From Myxococcales bacterium (GTDB taxonomy: Bacteria > Myxococcota_A > Polyangia > Palsa-1104), in assembly GCA_028287105.1 (NCBI GenBank), contig JAQBQH010000197.1:1-36326 (forward strand): a stretch of 36,326 nucleotides of DNA, written 5' to 3'. Made by a program: the position numbers and the translations under genes. Each line of letters begins with the position of its first letter. The stretch's first letter is position 1. Of the stretch, positions 23,499-31,133 are shown piece after piece. The notes beneath the pieces were generated by a model. The model worked only from the letters and a program-made list of their open reading frames with translations. It searched no databases and was not told where the DNA came from.

Positions 23499-25003
23499 CG
23501 ACGCCGGACGGGGCGCGGCTCGAGCTCAGCGGAATCGTCAAGCGCTTCGGCGGAGTCACCGCTCTCGACGGCGCCAGCTTCGCCGCGCGCGCGGGCGAGA
23601 TCCACGGGCTGTGCGGCGAGAACGGCGCCGGCAAGTCTACGCTCTTGAAGGTGCTCGCCGGCGTGCATCCGCACAGCAGCTATCACGGGAGCGTGCGGCT
23701 CGACGGCGTCGAGCTGACCATGCGCTCGACGACAGATGCGCGCCGCGCCGGCGTCGCCATCGTGCACCAGGAGCTGACCCTCGTCCCCGAGATGACCGTC
23801 GCCGAGAATCTGCTCCTCGGCAGGGAGCCGCGTCGCTTCGGCTTCATCGACGACGCCGCCGTCGAGGCGCGCGCCCGCGCGCTCTGCGATCGCTTCGTCG
23901 GCCAAGGGAGCATCGACGTGCGCACGGCGGTGGGACGGCTCGGTATCGGCGTGCAGCAGATCGTCGAGATCGTGCGCGCGTTGCAAGACGAGGCGCGCGT
24001 CCTGGTGCTCGACGAGCCGACCGCCGCGCTGACCGGCTCGGAGGCGGCGCGCCTGTTCGAGTGGCTGCGCCGCCTGCGCAGCGCCGGAACCACCTGCATC
24101 TACGTCTCGCATCGCATGGACGAGCTGTTCGCGCTCTGCGATCGCATCACCGTGTTGCGCGACGGGAAGACCGTCGGCACCGTCGAGACCGCCAAGGTGA
24201 CGGGCCAGGACGTCGTGCGCCTCATGGTCGGCCGTGAAATGGCGATCGGCACTCACCCGTCCGCGCTCAGCGCTGACGCGGCGGCGGTGCTCGAAGTGCG
24301 CAGCCTCAGCGTCGACGGCGCCATCGAAGATGTGTCGCTCGAGCTGCACGCCGGCGAGGTCGTCGGGCTCGCCGGCGCCATGGGCTCGGGCAGGACGGCG
24401 CTGTTGTCGACGCTCTTCGGCTGCGCCACGACGAAGGTGAGCGGCGAGGTCCTCCTCGGCGGCGCAGCGGTGCAGCTTTCGTCGCCACGCGCCGCCATCG
24501 CCGCCGGCATGGCGCTGGTGCCCGAGGATCGCAAGGCGCGCGGCCTCGTCCTCGAGCTCAGCGTGGCCGAGAACCTGGCGTTGCCGCTGCCGCTCGCCGA
24601 CGCCGACGAGGCGGAGTCGATCGCCGAGCGCCGCATCGCCGAGCTGCGCATCCGGGGGCGCGCCGGCTCGGCCGTGGCCACGCTCTCGGGCGGCAATCAG
24701 CAGAAGGTCGTCCTCGGCAAATGGCTGCACCACCCGCCGCGCGTCCTCCTGCTCGACGAGCCGACCCGCGGCGTCGACGTCGGCGCGCGCGAAGAGATCT
24801 ACGGAATCATCACCGCGCTGTGCAAGAAGGGCGTCGCCGTCTTGATGGCGTCGTCCGATCTCTCCGAGGTGCAGCGGCTGTCGCATCGCATCCTCGTCCT
24901 CCGCCGCGGCCGCGTCATCGCCGAGCTGCCGGCGGGCGCATCGCAAGACGACATCGTCGCCCACTCCACCGGTCTGCCCACGAGCCCCGCATGCACGCCC
25001 TAG
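23495..25003 (+). CDS. xylG: XylG/MglA-type sugar ABC transporter ATPase (two ABC domains)
   Basis: 502 aa from the GTG at 23495, chosen because it forms the GTGA overlap used elsewhere in the window; a GTG at 23474 is also in frame. Domain 1 has Walker A GENGAGKST (41-49) and Walker B VLVLDEPTAAL, with the degenerate signature GIGVQQIVEI usual for this group. Domain 2 has the altered P-loop GAMGSGRTALL, the strict signature LSGGNQQKVVLGKWL and Walker B VLLLDEPTRGVDVGAREEIY. This tandem arrangement defines the carbohydrate uptake transporter-2 class (RbsA, MglA, XylG). The following genes, of XylH and XylF type, point to XylG among these, but the operon context suggests glucose as the real substrate. 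Confidence 0.88.
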   Translation: MTTPDGARLELSGIVKRFGGVTALDGASFAARAGEIHGLCGENGAGKSTLLKVLAGVHPHSSYHGSVRLDGVELTMRSTTDARRAGVAIVHQELTLVPEMTVAENLLLGREPRRFGFIDDAAVEARARALCDRFVGQGSIDVRTAVGRLGIGVQQIVEIVRALQDEARVLVLDEPTAALTGSEAARLFEWLRRLRSAGTTCIYVSHRMDELFALCDRITVLRDGKTVGTVETAKVTGQDVVRLMVGREMAIGTHPSALSADAAAVLEVRSLSVDGAIEDVSLELHAGEVVGLAGAMGSGRTALLSTLFGCATTKVSGEVLLGGAAVQLSSPRAAIAAGMALVPEDRKARGLVLELSVAENLALPLPLADADEAESIAERRIAELRIRGRAGSAVATLSGGNQQKVVLGKWLHHPPRVLLLDEPTRGVDVGAREEIYGIITALCKKGVAVLMASSDLSEVQRLSHRILVLRRGRVIAELPAGASQDDIVAHSTGLPTSPACTP

Positions 25004-26211
25004 AATCGTCCGTCGAACACCCCGCCGCTGCCGCCGCGCCCGCGCCCTCCTCGGCGCCCGCGCCCTCGCCCTCCTCGGCGCGCGCGCTCGCCGAGATCCT
25101 CGCCTCGCGCAGCCTGCGCATGGTCGCCGTGCTCTTGGCGCTGTGGACGGGCCTGGCGCTCCATCCCGACACGCGCGACGCCTTTCTCACCGCCGGCAAC
25201 TTCTCCAACCTGACGGCGCAGATCTCCGAGATCGTCATCATCGGCGTCGGCATGACGCTCGTCATCCTCATCGGCGGCATCGACCTCTCCGTCGGCGCCG
25301 GCATCGCGCTCACCGGTGTGGTGGCGGCCAAGCTGCAGATCGATCACCACCTGCCGGCCTGGGTCGCCTGCCTCGGCGCGCTCGGGGTCGCGGGTCTCAT
25401 CGGGCTGTGGCACGGCCTCCTGGTCACGCGCGGGCGCATGCCGGCGTTCGTCGCCACGCTCGGCGGCTTCCTCGCCTATCGCGGCCTCGGCCTGGTGCTC
25501 TCCGACGCGCGCGGCCTGTCGCCGATGAACGCCGACTTCCAGCGTCTCGGCGCGCGCCTGCCTGCCGGCACCTCGACCGGCATCTGCCTCGCGGCGGGGC
25601 TGTGCGGCCTGGCGCTCGTGGTCGCGCGGCAGAAGCGGCGGCGCGCGCTCGGCCTCGAGGTCGACGCGACCATCCGCATCGCGCTGACGCTCTTCGCCAT
25701 CGGCGCGGTGACCGCCTTCGCCGCCGTCATCTACCAGGACGGCATGCCGGTGCCGGTGCTGCTCGAGTCGCTCGCGGTAGCTCTCGGCGCGGTGCTGCTG
25801 CGCCGCACGCGGCTCGGGCGCTATGCATTTGCCATCGGCGGCAATACCGAGGCGGCGCGCCTGTCGGGCGTGCCGGTCGCAGCCACCACCATCGCCATCT
25901 ATGCGCTGACCGGGCTTCTGACCGCGTTCGCCGGCATCGTCGCGGCCGCGCGCACCAACGGCGTGACGCCGGGCAACGCCGGCCTCATGCGCGAGCTGCA
26001 CGTCATCACGGCGGTGGTCATCGGCGGCACCAGCCTCTCGGGCGGGCGCGCCACCATCATCGGCACCGTCGTCGGTGCGCTGGTCTTCGGCACGCTCTCG
26101 AACGGAATGAATCTCATGAACGTCAACTCGAACTGGCAGCTCATCTTCACGGGCGCAATCCTCGTCGGTGCGTCGCTGCTCGATTCGATGACGAGTAAGA
26201 GGCGCGCGTGA
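24991..26211 (+). CDS. xylH: XylH-type sugar ABC transporter permease
   Basis: 406 aa. The ATG at 24991 overlaps the ATPase gene by 13 bp. After an Ala/Pro/Ser-rich N-terminal tail (to about 28) there are some ten or more hydrophobic helices. Hallmarks of the ribose/xylose permease family are present: IVIIGVGMTLVILIGGIDLS, VGAGIALTGVVAAKL, RGRMPAFVATLGGFLAYRGL, RTRLGRYAFAIGGNTEAAR, and VITAVVIGGTSLSGG. The extra length compared with RbsC (about 320 aa), caused by an insertion around 185-235, is the feature of XylH (393 aa in E. coli). It forms the membrane channel of the importer with the flanking genes. Confidence 0.88.
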   Translation: MHALESSVEHPAAAAAPAPSSAPAPSPSSARALAEILASRSLRMVAVLLALWTGLALHPDTRDAFLTAGNFSNLTAQISEIVIIGVGMTLVILIGGIDLSVGAGIALTGVVAAKLQIDHHLPAWVACLGALGVAGLIGLWHGLLVTRGRMPAFVATLGGFLAYRGLGLVLSDARGLSPMNADFQRLGARLPAGTSTGICLAAGLCGLALVVARQKRRRALGLEVDATIRIALTLFAIGAVTAFAAVIYQDGMPVPVLLESLAVALGAVLLRRTRLGRYAFAIGGNTEAARLSGVPVAATTIAIYALTGLLTAFAGIVAAARTNGVTPGNAGLMRELHVITAVVIGGTSLSGGRATIIGTVVGALVFGTLSNGMNLMNVNSNWQLIFTGAILVGASLLDSMTSKRRA

Positions 26212-27239
26212 AACTGGGGAAAAAGGCTATCCGCTGTCAGCTATCGGCTCTCGGCCTCATGACGATGGTCGGCTGCCACAAGGCCGCGGACTCGGGGGCG
26301 CCGAAGGTGGCGTTCTTGTTGTCGACGCTGCAAGAGGAGCGTTATCAGAAGGACAAGCAGTACTTCGAGGACGCGGCGCGGAAGCTCGGGCTGGCGCCGT
26401 TCACGCTGGCGGCGGACAACGACAACGCGCGGCAGCTGAGCGAGGTCGAGGACGCGCTGGCGCGCGGCGCGCGAGTGCTCGTGATCCAGCCGACCGACTC
26501 GGCGGCCGCCGGCGCCTATGTCTCGAAGGCGCACGAGCGCGGCGCCACCGTCGTCGCCTACGACCGCGACATCAAGAACGGCGCCGTCGACTATTACGTC
26601 GCGCACGACAGCTTCAAGGTGGGCGTCCTGCAGGCGGAGGCGGCGGTCAAGGCGACCGGCGGCAAGGGCAACTTCGTGATCCTCGACGGGCAGTCGGGCC
26701 ACTCGGTCGCGACCGAGATCGCGCGCGGCTACTACAGCGTGCTGCAGCCGCTCATCGACGCGGGCAAGGTGCATGTCGTCGTCGAGAAGAGCCACGACTC
26801 GTGGTCGCCCGAGCAGGCGCTCAAGACCGTCGAGGACGCCATCGCCAAGACCCGGGGCGACATCGCCGCCATCCTCGCCAACAACAGCGGCATGGCGCGC
26901 GGCGCGGTGCAGGCGGTGCAGGCGGCCAATCTCAAGAACGTGTTCATCGCCGGCGCCGACGCCGACGCCGCCAACGTGCAGTCGGTGTGCGAGGGCAAGC
27001 AGTCGGTCGAGGTGCTCAAGGCGATCAAGCCGCTCGCGGAAAAGGCGGCCGAGGTGGCGGCGCAGCTCGCCAAGTCGGGCAAGCTACCGTCGCAAGAGAG
27101 CGCGTCGGCAGGGGCCGGTGTGGCCACCAAGACCCCCGTCGCGGCGGTCCCCGTCGAGCTGGTCACGGCCGACAACGCGAAGCGGCTCGTCATCGACAGC
27201 GGCTTCCACAGCGCCGCCGCATTGCCCGCATGCAAATGA
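26208..27239 (+). CDS. xylF: XylF-type periplasmic sugar-binding lipoprotein
   Basis: 343 aa from a GTG that overlaps the permease stop (GTGA). A lipoprotein-type signal ends MVGC (Cys23). The body is a type-I periplasmic binding protein whose blocks follow XylF: RYQKDKQYFEDAARKLG, LARGARVLVIQPTDSAAAG, VVAYDRDIKNGAVDYYVAHD, SWSPEQALKTVEDAIAKT, AILANNSGMARGAVQAV, FIAGADADAANVQSV, and a closing LVIDSGFHSAAAL. It captures a monosaccharide in the periplasm and delivers it to the xylGH-type channel. Codons 7-18 of the signal region are made of the heptamer repeat at 26226-26260, so part of the signal peptide is repeat-derived. Confidence 0.87.
   Translation: MKLGKKAIRCQLSALGLMTMVGCHKAADSGAPKVAFLLSTLQEERYQKDKQYFEDAARKLGLAPFTLAADNDNARQLSEVEDALARGARVLVIQPTDSAAAGAYVSKAHERGATVVAYDRDIKNGAVDYYVAHDSFKVGVLQAEAAVKATGGKGNFVILDGQSGHSVATEIARGYYSVLQPLIDAGKVHVVVEKSHDSWSPEQALKTVEDAIAKTRGDIAAILANNSGMARGAVQAVQAANLKNVFIAGADADAANVQSVCEGKQSVEVLKAIKPLAEKAAEVAAQLAKSGKLPSQESASAGAGVATKTPVAAVPVELVTADNAKRLVIDSGFHSAAALPACK
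26226..26260 (+). repeat. Heptanucleotide repeat inside the xylF signal-peptide codons
   Basis: Successive heptamers GCTATCC, GCTGTCA, GCTATCG, GCTCTCG, GCCTCAT. They are in phase with each other but not with codons, and they encode AIRCQLSALGL of the signal peptide. Confidence 0.75.
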
Positions 27240-27258
27240 GCGGGCGAGCGGAGCAACC

Positions 27259-28809
27259 ATGAGCCGCCGGCTTTCGGCGAACCATCGGCTTTCGGCGCTC
27301 GGCTGTCAGCTGCTCGTCCTCTTGCTTGCGTCGTCGGCGCGCGCGCAGTTTCCCGAGCGCAGAGCCGAGGAGTCGAACGAGCCCGAGAGCGTGCCCGAAG
27401 CGGCCGCCCCCGCCGCGCCCTCCGACACCTCGCCCAGGCCGACGCCCGAGACCGTCGAGGAGACGGTCAGGCGCCTGATGCGAATGCTCTTGCCGACCGA
27501 TCTGCACGTCGGCCTGCACGGCTACTTCCGCGCGCCGTTGCGCCTCTCGATCAACCGCCGCTCGTCGCCGATGGCCGGCGAGTCGGCCTACAACATCCGC
27601 ACGCCCTGGCTCGTCGACGACGACTACTTCCGCTCGGGCTTCGCCTACACACGCATCCAGGAGCAGGACTGGACCGAGCTCTATCTCTCCGTCGGCAACA
27701 AGTACCTCACCGGCGAGGTCGCGCTCATGGGCTCGCTCTACTCCGACTGGGCGCAGCCGCTCATCGATCGTCAGTGGGGCATCGCGCAGGGCTTTCTGCG
27801 CTTCCACTGGGACGCCGCCGGACCGCGCTCGCACTTCGCGGTGCAGGCCAAGGCCGGCGCGTTCTGGGAGCGACTCGGCTGGCTGCAGCGCTACGACACC
27901 TATCTGTTCGCGCGCACGCACCAGATGGGCGGCCAGGTGCGCATCGACGCCGGCTTCGGCCACTGGAACTTCTCGCTCATGCAGGGCATGGGCGCGCACC
28001 TCGAGGCGCTCGACCAGAACGAAGGGCTCACCATCCTCAATTACGTCGCCGCCGGCGCGCGCTGGAAGCGCAACGTCGAGGTCGGCTTCTACTTCCTCGA
28101 CTCGCTCTCGCACGACAAGCGGCAGCTCAAGGAGATCAACGACGCCAACCTGCGGGTCTACGGCGTCGACGCCCGCCTGACGGCGCCGTACCTCGGCTCG
28201 CAGCTCTACTTCGGCGGCTCCAAGCTCGAGGCGGTCCAGGCGACCTATCTGGCACCGGCCATCGAGGTCATGCACGCCTACGGCGGGCGCGGCCTCACCG
28301 AGAACTATCTCGGCACGCAGCGCAGCGAGAACGGGACGGGAACGCTCTACAACTTCGCCTGGGACTACAGCTTCAGCCTCGCCAACCTCCTGCGCGCGTG
28401 GTCGCCCCGGCGCGGCGAGTTCTTCGGCCGCAGCGACGTGACGCTCGCATTCTTCGGCGTCCTCACGCACGTCAATTCGAAGCAGGCCGATCCCGACCCG
28501 CAGATCAACCGCGACGGCCGCACGCTCTACAAGTGGGGCCTCGAAGGCGGCTGGACCCCGCTGTCCTGGCTGGCGCTGGCGCTGCGCTACGACCGCGTCG
28601 TCCTCGACGTCAAGGACGACGCCAACAGCTTCCGCGTGGTCAGCCCGCGCATCAGCTTGCGCACGCACTGGCTCGTCGACGGCGAGATCTTCTTGCAGTG
28701 GTCCTACTACACCTACGGCGCGCGGGTACAGCTGCGCCCCGGCCAGGTGGCGCTGGAGACGCAACCGGATTCCAACGTCCTCAAGATTCAGGCGCAGCTC
28801 GTCTTCTGA
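27259..28809 (+). CDS. Outer-membrane barrel protein of the glucose/xylose-type operon
   Basis: 516 aa, ATG with a GGAG site 19 bp after the xylF-type gene. A signal peptide (ending SSARA before QFPERR) precedes a charged/proline-rich segment (about 30-75). After this come many amphipathic strands separated by turns, rich in Tyr, Trp and Gly (LHVGLHGYFRAPLRLSI, WTELYLSVGNKYLTGEV, QVRIDAGFGHWNFSLM, RNVEVGFYFLDSL, SQLYFGGSKLEA, DGEIFLQWSYYTYGA). The C-terminus ends in phenylalanine (KIQAQLVF), the usual BAM-recognition residue of outer-membrane barrels. The size fits a 16-18-strand porin. As the last gene of the operon it may let glucose or short glucans through the outer membrane; I do not recognise a named family. 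Its first codons are built from the heptamer repeat. Confidence 0.7.
   Translation: MSRRLSANHRLSALGCQLLVLLLASSARAQFPERRAEESNEPESVPEAAAPAAPSDTSPRPTPETVEETVRRLMRMLLPTDLHVGLHGYFRAPLRLSINRRSSPMAGESAYNIRTPWLVDDDYFRSGFAYTRIQEQDWTELYLSVGNKYLTGEVALMGSLYSDWAQPLIDRQWGIAQGFLRFHWDAAGPRSHFAVQAKAGAFWERLGWLQRYDTYLFARTHQMGGQVRIDAGFGHWNFSLMQGMGAHLEALDQNEGLTILNYVAAGARWKRNVEVGFYFLDSLSHDKRQLKEINDANLRVYGVDARLTAPYLGSQLYFGGSKLEAVQATYLAPAIEVMHAYGGRGLTENYLGTQRSENGTGTLYNFAWDYSFSLANLLRAWSPRRGEFFGRSDVTLAFFGVLTHVNSKQADPDPQINRDGRTLYKWGLEGGWTPLSWLALALRYDRVVLDVKDDANSFRVVSPRISLRTHWLVDGEIFLQWSYYTYGARVQLRPGQVALETQPDSNVLKIQAQLVF
27270..27315 (+). repeat. Heptanucleotide repeat inside the porin signal-peptide codons
   Basis: GCTTTCG, then an 11-bp irregular unit, then GCTTTCG, GCGCTCG, GCTGTCA, GCTGCTC. 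It encodes RLSANHRLSALGCQLL, so the start of the porin gene arose from, or was overrun by, the repeat. Confidence 0.7.
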
Positions 28810-28836
28810 GCTACTATCTTGGTCGTCGGATTGGCC

Positions 28837-29805
28837 ATGTCACACCCTGCGCCGCGCCGCGACCTCGTCGGCAAACTGATCGCCAACCGCTACCTCGTCG
28901 GTGAGGTGCTGGGCGCCGGAGGTCTATGCACCGTCTACCGCGGCGAGGATCTGCGGCGCCAGCGCGAGGTGGCCATCAAGGTGCTGCCGCCCGACAAGGC
29001 GCGGGTCAAAGAGTTCGCCGCGCGCTTCGGCCGCGAAGTGACGACGGCCAAGCGCATCGAGCACCCCAACGTCGCCGCCATCACCGACAACGGCGAGCTG
29101 CCCGACGGCGCGCTCTTCCTGGTCATGGAGCTCCTCAAGGGAACGCTCCTCTCGAACGCGCTCGCCGACGGCCGCATGGCGCCTCCCCATGCGCTCGTCA
29201 TCGCGCGCCAGATGCTCGTCGGCCTCGGCCGCGCCCACGCCCTCGGCGTCGTGCATCGCGACGTCAAGCCCGACAACGTCATGCTGATCAAGGTGAGCGG
29301 CCTCGACACGGTCAAGCTCTTCGACTTCGGCATCGCGTCGAACGACCGCGCCGCCATCCAGCTCACCGTCCCCGGCACCGCCTTCGGCACGCCCGAATAC
29401 ATCGCCCCCGAGCAGGCGATGGGCCTCAAGGTCGATCAGCGCGCCGACATCTACGCCGTCGGTGTGGTCCTCTTCGAAATGCTCACCGGCCGCCTCCCCT
29501 TCGAGTGCAAGGACGACATCGCCTACCTCCGCGCCCACATCAAGGAGCAGCCCCCCAAACCGAGCGCGGTCGCCCCCGACGCGACCATCGCCGCCGCCGT
29601 CGACACCATCGTCCTCCGCGCCCTCGACAAGGATCCCGACAAGCGCTTCACCACCACCGACGAAATGATCGCCGCCATCGACTCCGCCGCCGGCCACAAA
29701 CCCCTCGAATACAAAGACCGCCGCATGCTCTGGGTCGCGCTCCTCCTCCTCGCGATCACCGCCGCTCTCATCATCGCCGCCCGCTACTACAACGCCCCGC
29801 AATAA
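28837..29805 (+). CDS. PknB-type Ser/Thr protein kinase with C-terminal membrane helix
   Basis: 322 aa from the ATG at 28837 (a TTG at 28819 is possible). Kinase motifs: glycine loop GAGGLCTVYRG (third glycine replaced by Cys31), VAIK with Lys48, alpha-C Glu67, catalytic loop HRDVKPDN with Asp142, DFG with Asp163, activation-loop GTPEYIAPEQ, and DQRADIYAVGVVLFEMLTGRLPF. The kinase domain ends near residue 280; a single transmembrane helix (WVALLLLAITAALIIAARYY) closes the protein, with only four residues beyond it and therefore no sensor domain. Such short membrane-tethered kinases are frequent in myxobacteria. The substrate is unknown. It follows the porin gene by 27 bp, so read-through from the starch operon is possible. 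Confidence 0.88.
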   Translation: MSHPAPRRDLVGKLIANRYLVGEVLGAGGLCTVYRGEDLRRQREVAIKVLPPDKARVKEFAARFGREVTTAKRIEHPNVAAITDNGELPDGALFLVMELLKGTLLSNALADGRMAPPHALVIARQMLVGLGRAHALGVVHRDVKPDNVMLIKVSGLDTVKLFDFGIASNDRAAIQLTVPGTAFGTPEYIAPEQAMGLKVDQRADIYAVGVVLFEMLTGRLPFECKDDIAYLRAHIKEQPPKPSAVAPDATIAAAVDTIVLRALDKDPDKRFTTTDEMIAAIDSAAGHKPLEYKDRRMLWVALLLLAITAALIIAARYYNAPQ

Positions 29806-29858
29806 CCCCCTACCCACAGCCGCAAGACCCGCCTGGCTCGCCAGCTCTCCGAGAAGCC

Positions 29859-30248
29859 CTACGGCACGTGCGCCACCTCCAGCTTGATCCCATCCGGGTC
29901 ACTAAAGAAAACCGCGTAGTACCCCGGCGAATACGAATACTCCGCCGCCGCATGCAACAGGCGAAACCCCCACCCCTCCACCTCCCGCGCCACCCGATCC
30001 ACCGCCGCCCGGCTCTCCGCCTCGAACGCGACCTCGCACAGCCCTACGCGATCCTTACTGAACAGCTCCGCCGCGAATTTCGGATCCTCGGCGCGGATCC
30101 ACAAGCGGCTCCGCTCCGCCGTCCAGCCCGTCGTCCCGCCGTAGTCGTCGCGCTTGCCGAAGCCGAGCTCCGGCATCAGCCGCCCATACGCCGCCCGCGA
30201 CCGCTCCAGATCTTTCACGCACAAGATGATGTGATGAATTCCGCCCAT
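29859..30248 (-). CDS. VOC (glyoxalase/bleomycin-resistance/dioxygenase) family protein
   Basis: 129 aa from the ATG at 30248, which has TAGGA nine bases upstream; an ATG at 30257 would add three residues. The protein is one vicinal-oxygen-chelate domain of two beta-alpha-beta-beta-beta modules: GGIHHIILCVKDLERSRAAY at the start (His5 as likely metal ligand), LWIRAEDPKFAAELF, VGLCEVAFEAESRAAVD, and the closing FFSDPDGIKLEVAHVP with Glu as the last ligand. The gene starts 10 bp after the SDR gene stop and is probably cotranscribed with it and controlled by the TetR regulator. Substrate unknown; this superfamily includes glyoxalase I, dioxygenases and drug-binding proteins. Confidence 0.82.
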   Translation of the reverse strand: MGGIHHIILCVKDLERSRAAYGRLMPELGFGKRDDYGGTTGWTAERSRLWIRAEDPKFAAELFSKDRVGLCEVAFEAESRAAVDRVAREVEGWGFRLLHAAAEYSYSPGYYAVFFSDPDGIKLEVAHVP

Positions 30249-30258
30249 GCCGCGCATC

Positions 30259-31077
30259 CTACCGCGCCCCGCCCCCCAACCACCGCGCCGTCGCCTCACG
30301 CACGGCCTGCCTCGTCCCCTCCGCGCTCGCCACTTCCGGCCACGGCTGCTCCGCCTCCTCGAACAGCCAGCGCGCCTCTCCCCGCTCCGCCCAGCCCTCC
30401 CGCCCCAGCACGCGCGCCAGCCGTGCCGCGCACACCTCCGGTCGCTCGAGCCGCCGCTTGAACCGCGACACGAGCCAGCCGACCGGCCCACCGCGCGCCC
30501 CGAGATCGGTCTGCACGATCCCCGGGTGCAGCACGACGACGTCGACCTCCGGATGCTCCGCCGCGACGTCGCGCATGGCGACCGCGAGCGCGAGCTTGGT
30601 GCTGCAGTAGGTGCGAATCGACGAGAAGTCTTCGCCCGTCGGCGTCCGCCGCGCATCGAACCGGCCCCTCGTCATCAGCCCCGCCCCGACGACCATGATG
30701 CGCCGCAACTTCCCGGCATCGAGCATCGCGCGCTGCAGCGCCAGCGGCGCCAGGTGGTTGACCACGAACGCGGTCTCCAGCCCCTCCGCCGTCAGGACGC
30801 GCGCCGACGGCCAGATCCCGGCGTTGTGGACCAACGTCGCCCCGGGCTCGGTCAGCTCCGCCAGCCGCCGCCCCAGCAGCCGCGCCCCTTCCACCGACGA
30901 CAGATCGCCGACCACGGCCACGGCGCGCCCGCCGCGCCCCTCCACTTCCGCGACCAGCGACGCCAGCCGCTCGGCATCGCGCGCGACCAGGAGCAGCCGC
31001 TCGCCCCGCGAGGCCAGCTCCAGCGCCAAAGCCCGTCCGATGCCGCGCGAGGCTCCCGTCAGTACGAGGTCAGTCAT
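30259..31077 (-). CDS. Short-chain dehydrogenase/reductase, catalytic Ser apparently missing
   Basis: 272 aa from the ATG at 31077. A Rossmann fold with the NADP-type motif GASRGIG (8-14), DLS, NAG (85-87) and the active-site Tyr157/Lys161 in YCSTK. The overall order resembles the retinol-dehydrogenase/WW-domain oxidoreductase-like SDRs. In those, the strand before the active site reads V-S-S; here it reads VVGAG (about 129-133), so the catalytic serine seems replaced by Gly/Ala. The protein may be a weak reductase or have shifted its proton relay. It diverges from the TetR gene across 56 bp that contain a perfect palindrome, so repression by that TetR is likely. Confidence 0.82.
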   Translation of the reverse strand: MTDLVLTGASRGIGRALALELASRGERLLLVARDAERLASLVAEVEGRGGRAVAVVGDLSSVEGARLLGRRLAELTEPGATLVHNAGIWPSARVLTAEGLETAFVVNHLAPLALQRAMLDAGKLRRIMVVGAGLMTRGRFDARRTPTGEDFSSIRTYCSTKLALAVAMRDVAAEHPEVDVVVLHPGIVQTDLGARGGPVGWLVSRFKRRLERPEVCAARLARVLGREGWAERGEARWLFEEAEQPWPEVASAEGTRQAVREATARWLGGGAR

Positions 31078-31096
31078 GTCCAAAGCCTGTCACAAA

Positions 31097-31113
31097 GTGG
31101 AAGTTTCTTCCAC
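31097..31113. promoter_or_regulatory. Perfect 17-bp palindrome, TetR operator
   Basis: GTGGAAG-TTT-CTTCCAC lies in the 56-bp gap between the divergent SDR and TetR genes, 20 bp from each start. Length, symmetry and placement match TetR-family operators controlling both their own gene and the divergent target. Confidence 0.72.
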
Positions 31114-31133
31114 CTACGAGTAACCTTGCCGGC

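Noticed and set aside
23495-27239. A xylose catabolic locus
   Set aside because: No xylose isomerase, xylulokinase or xylanase is present; the neighbours are starch enzymes.
29833-29844. CTGGC-TC-GCCAG as a terminator between the kinase and VOC genes
   Set aside because: The 2-nt loop is too tight and no T-run follows.
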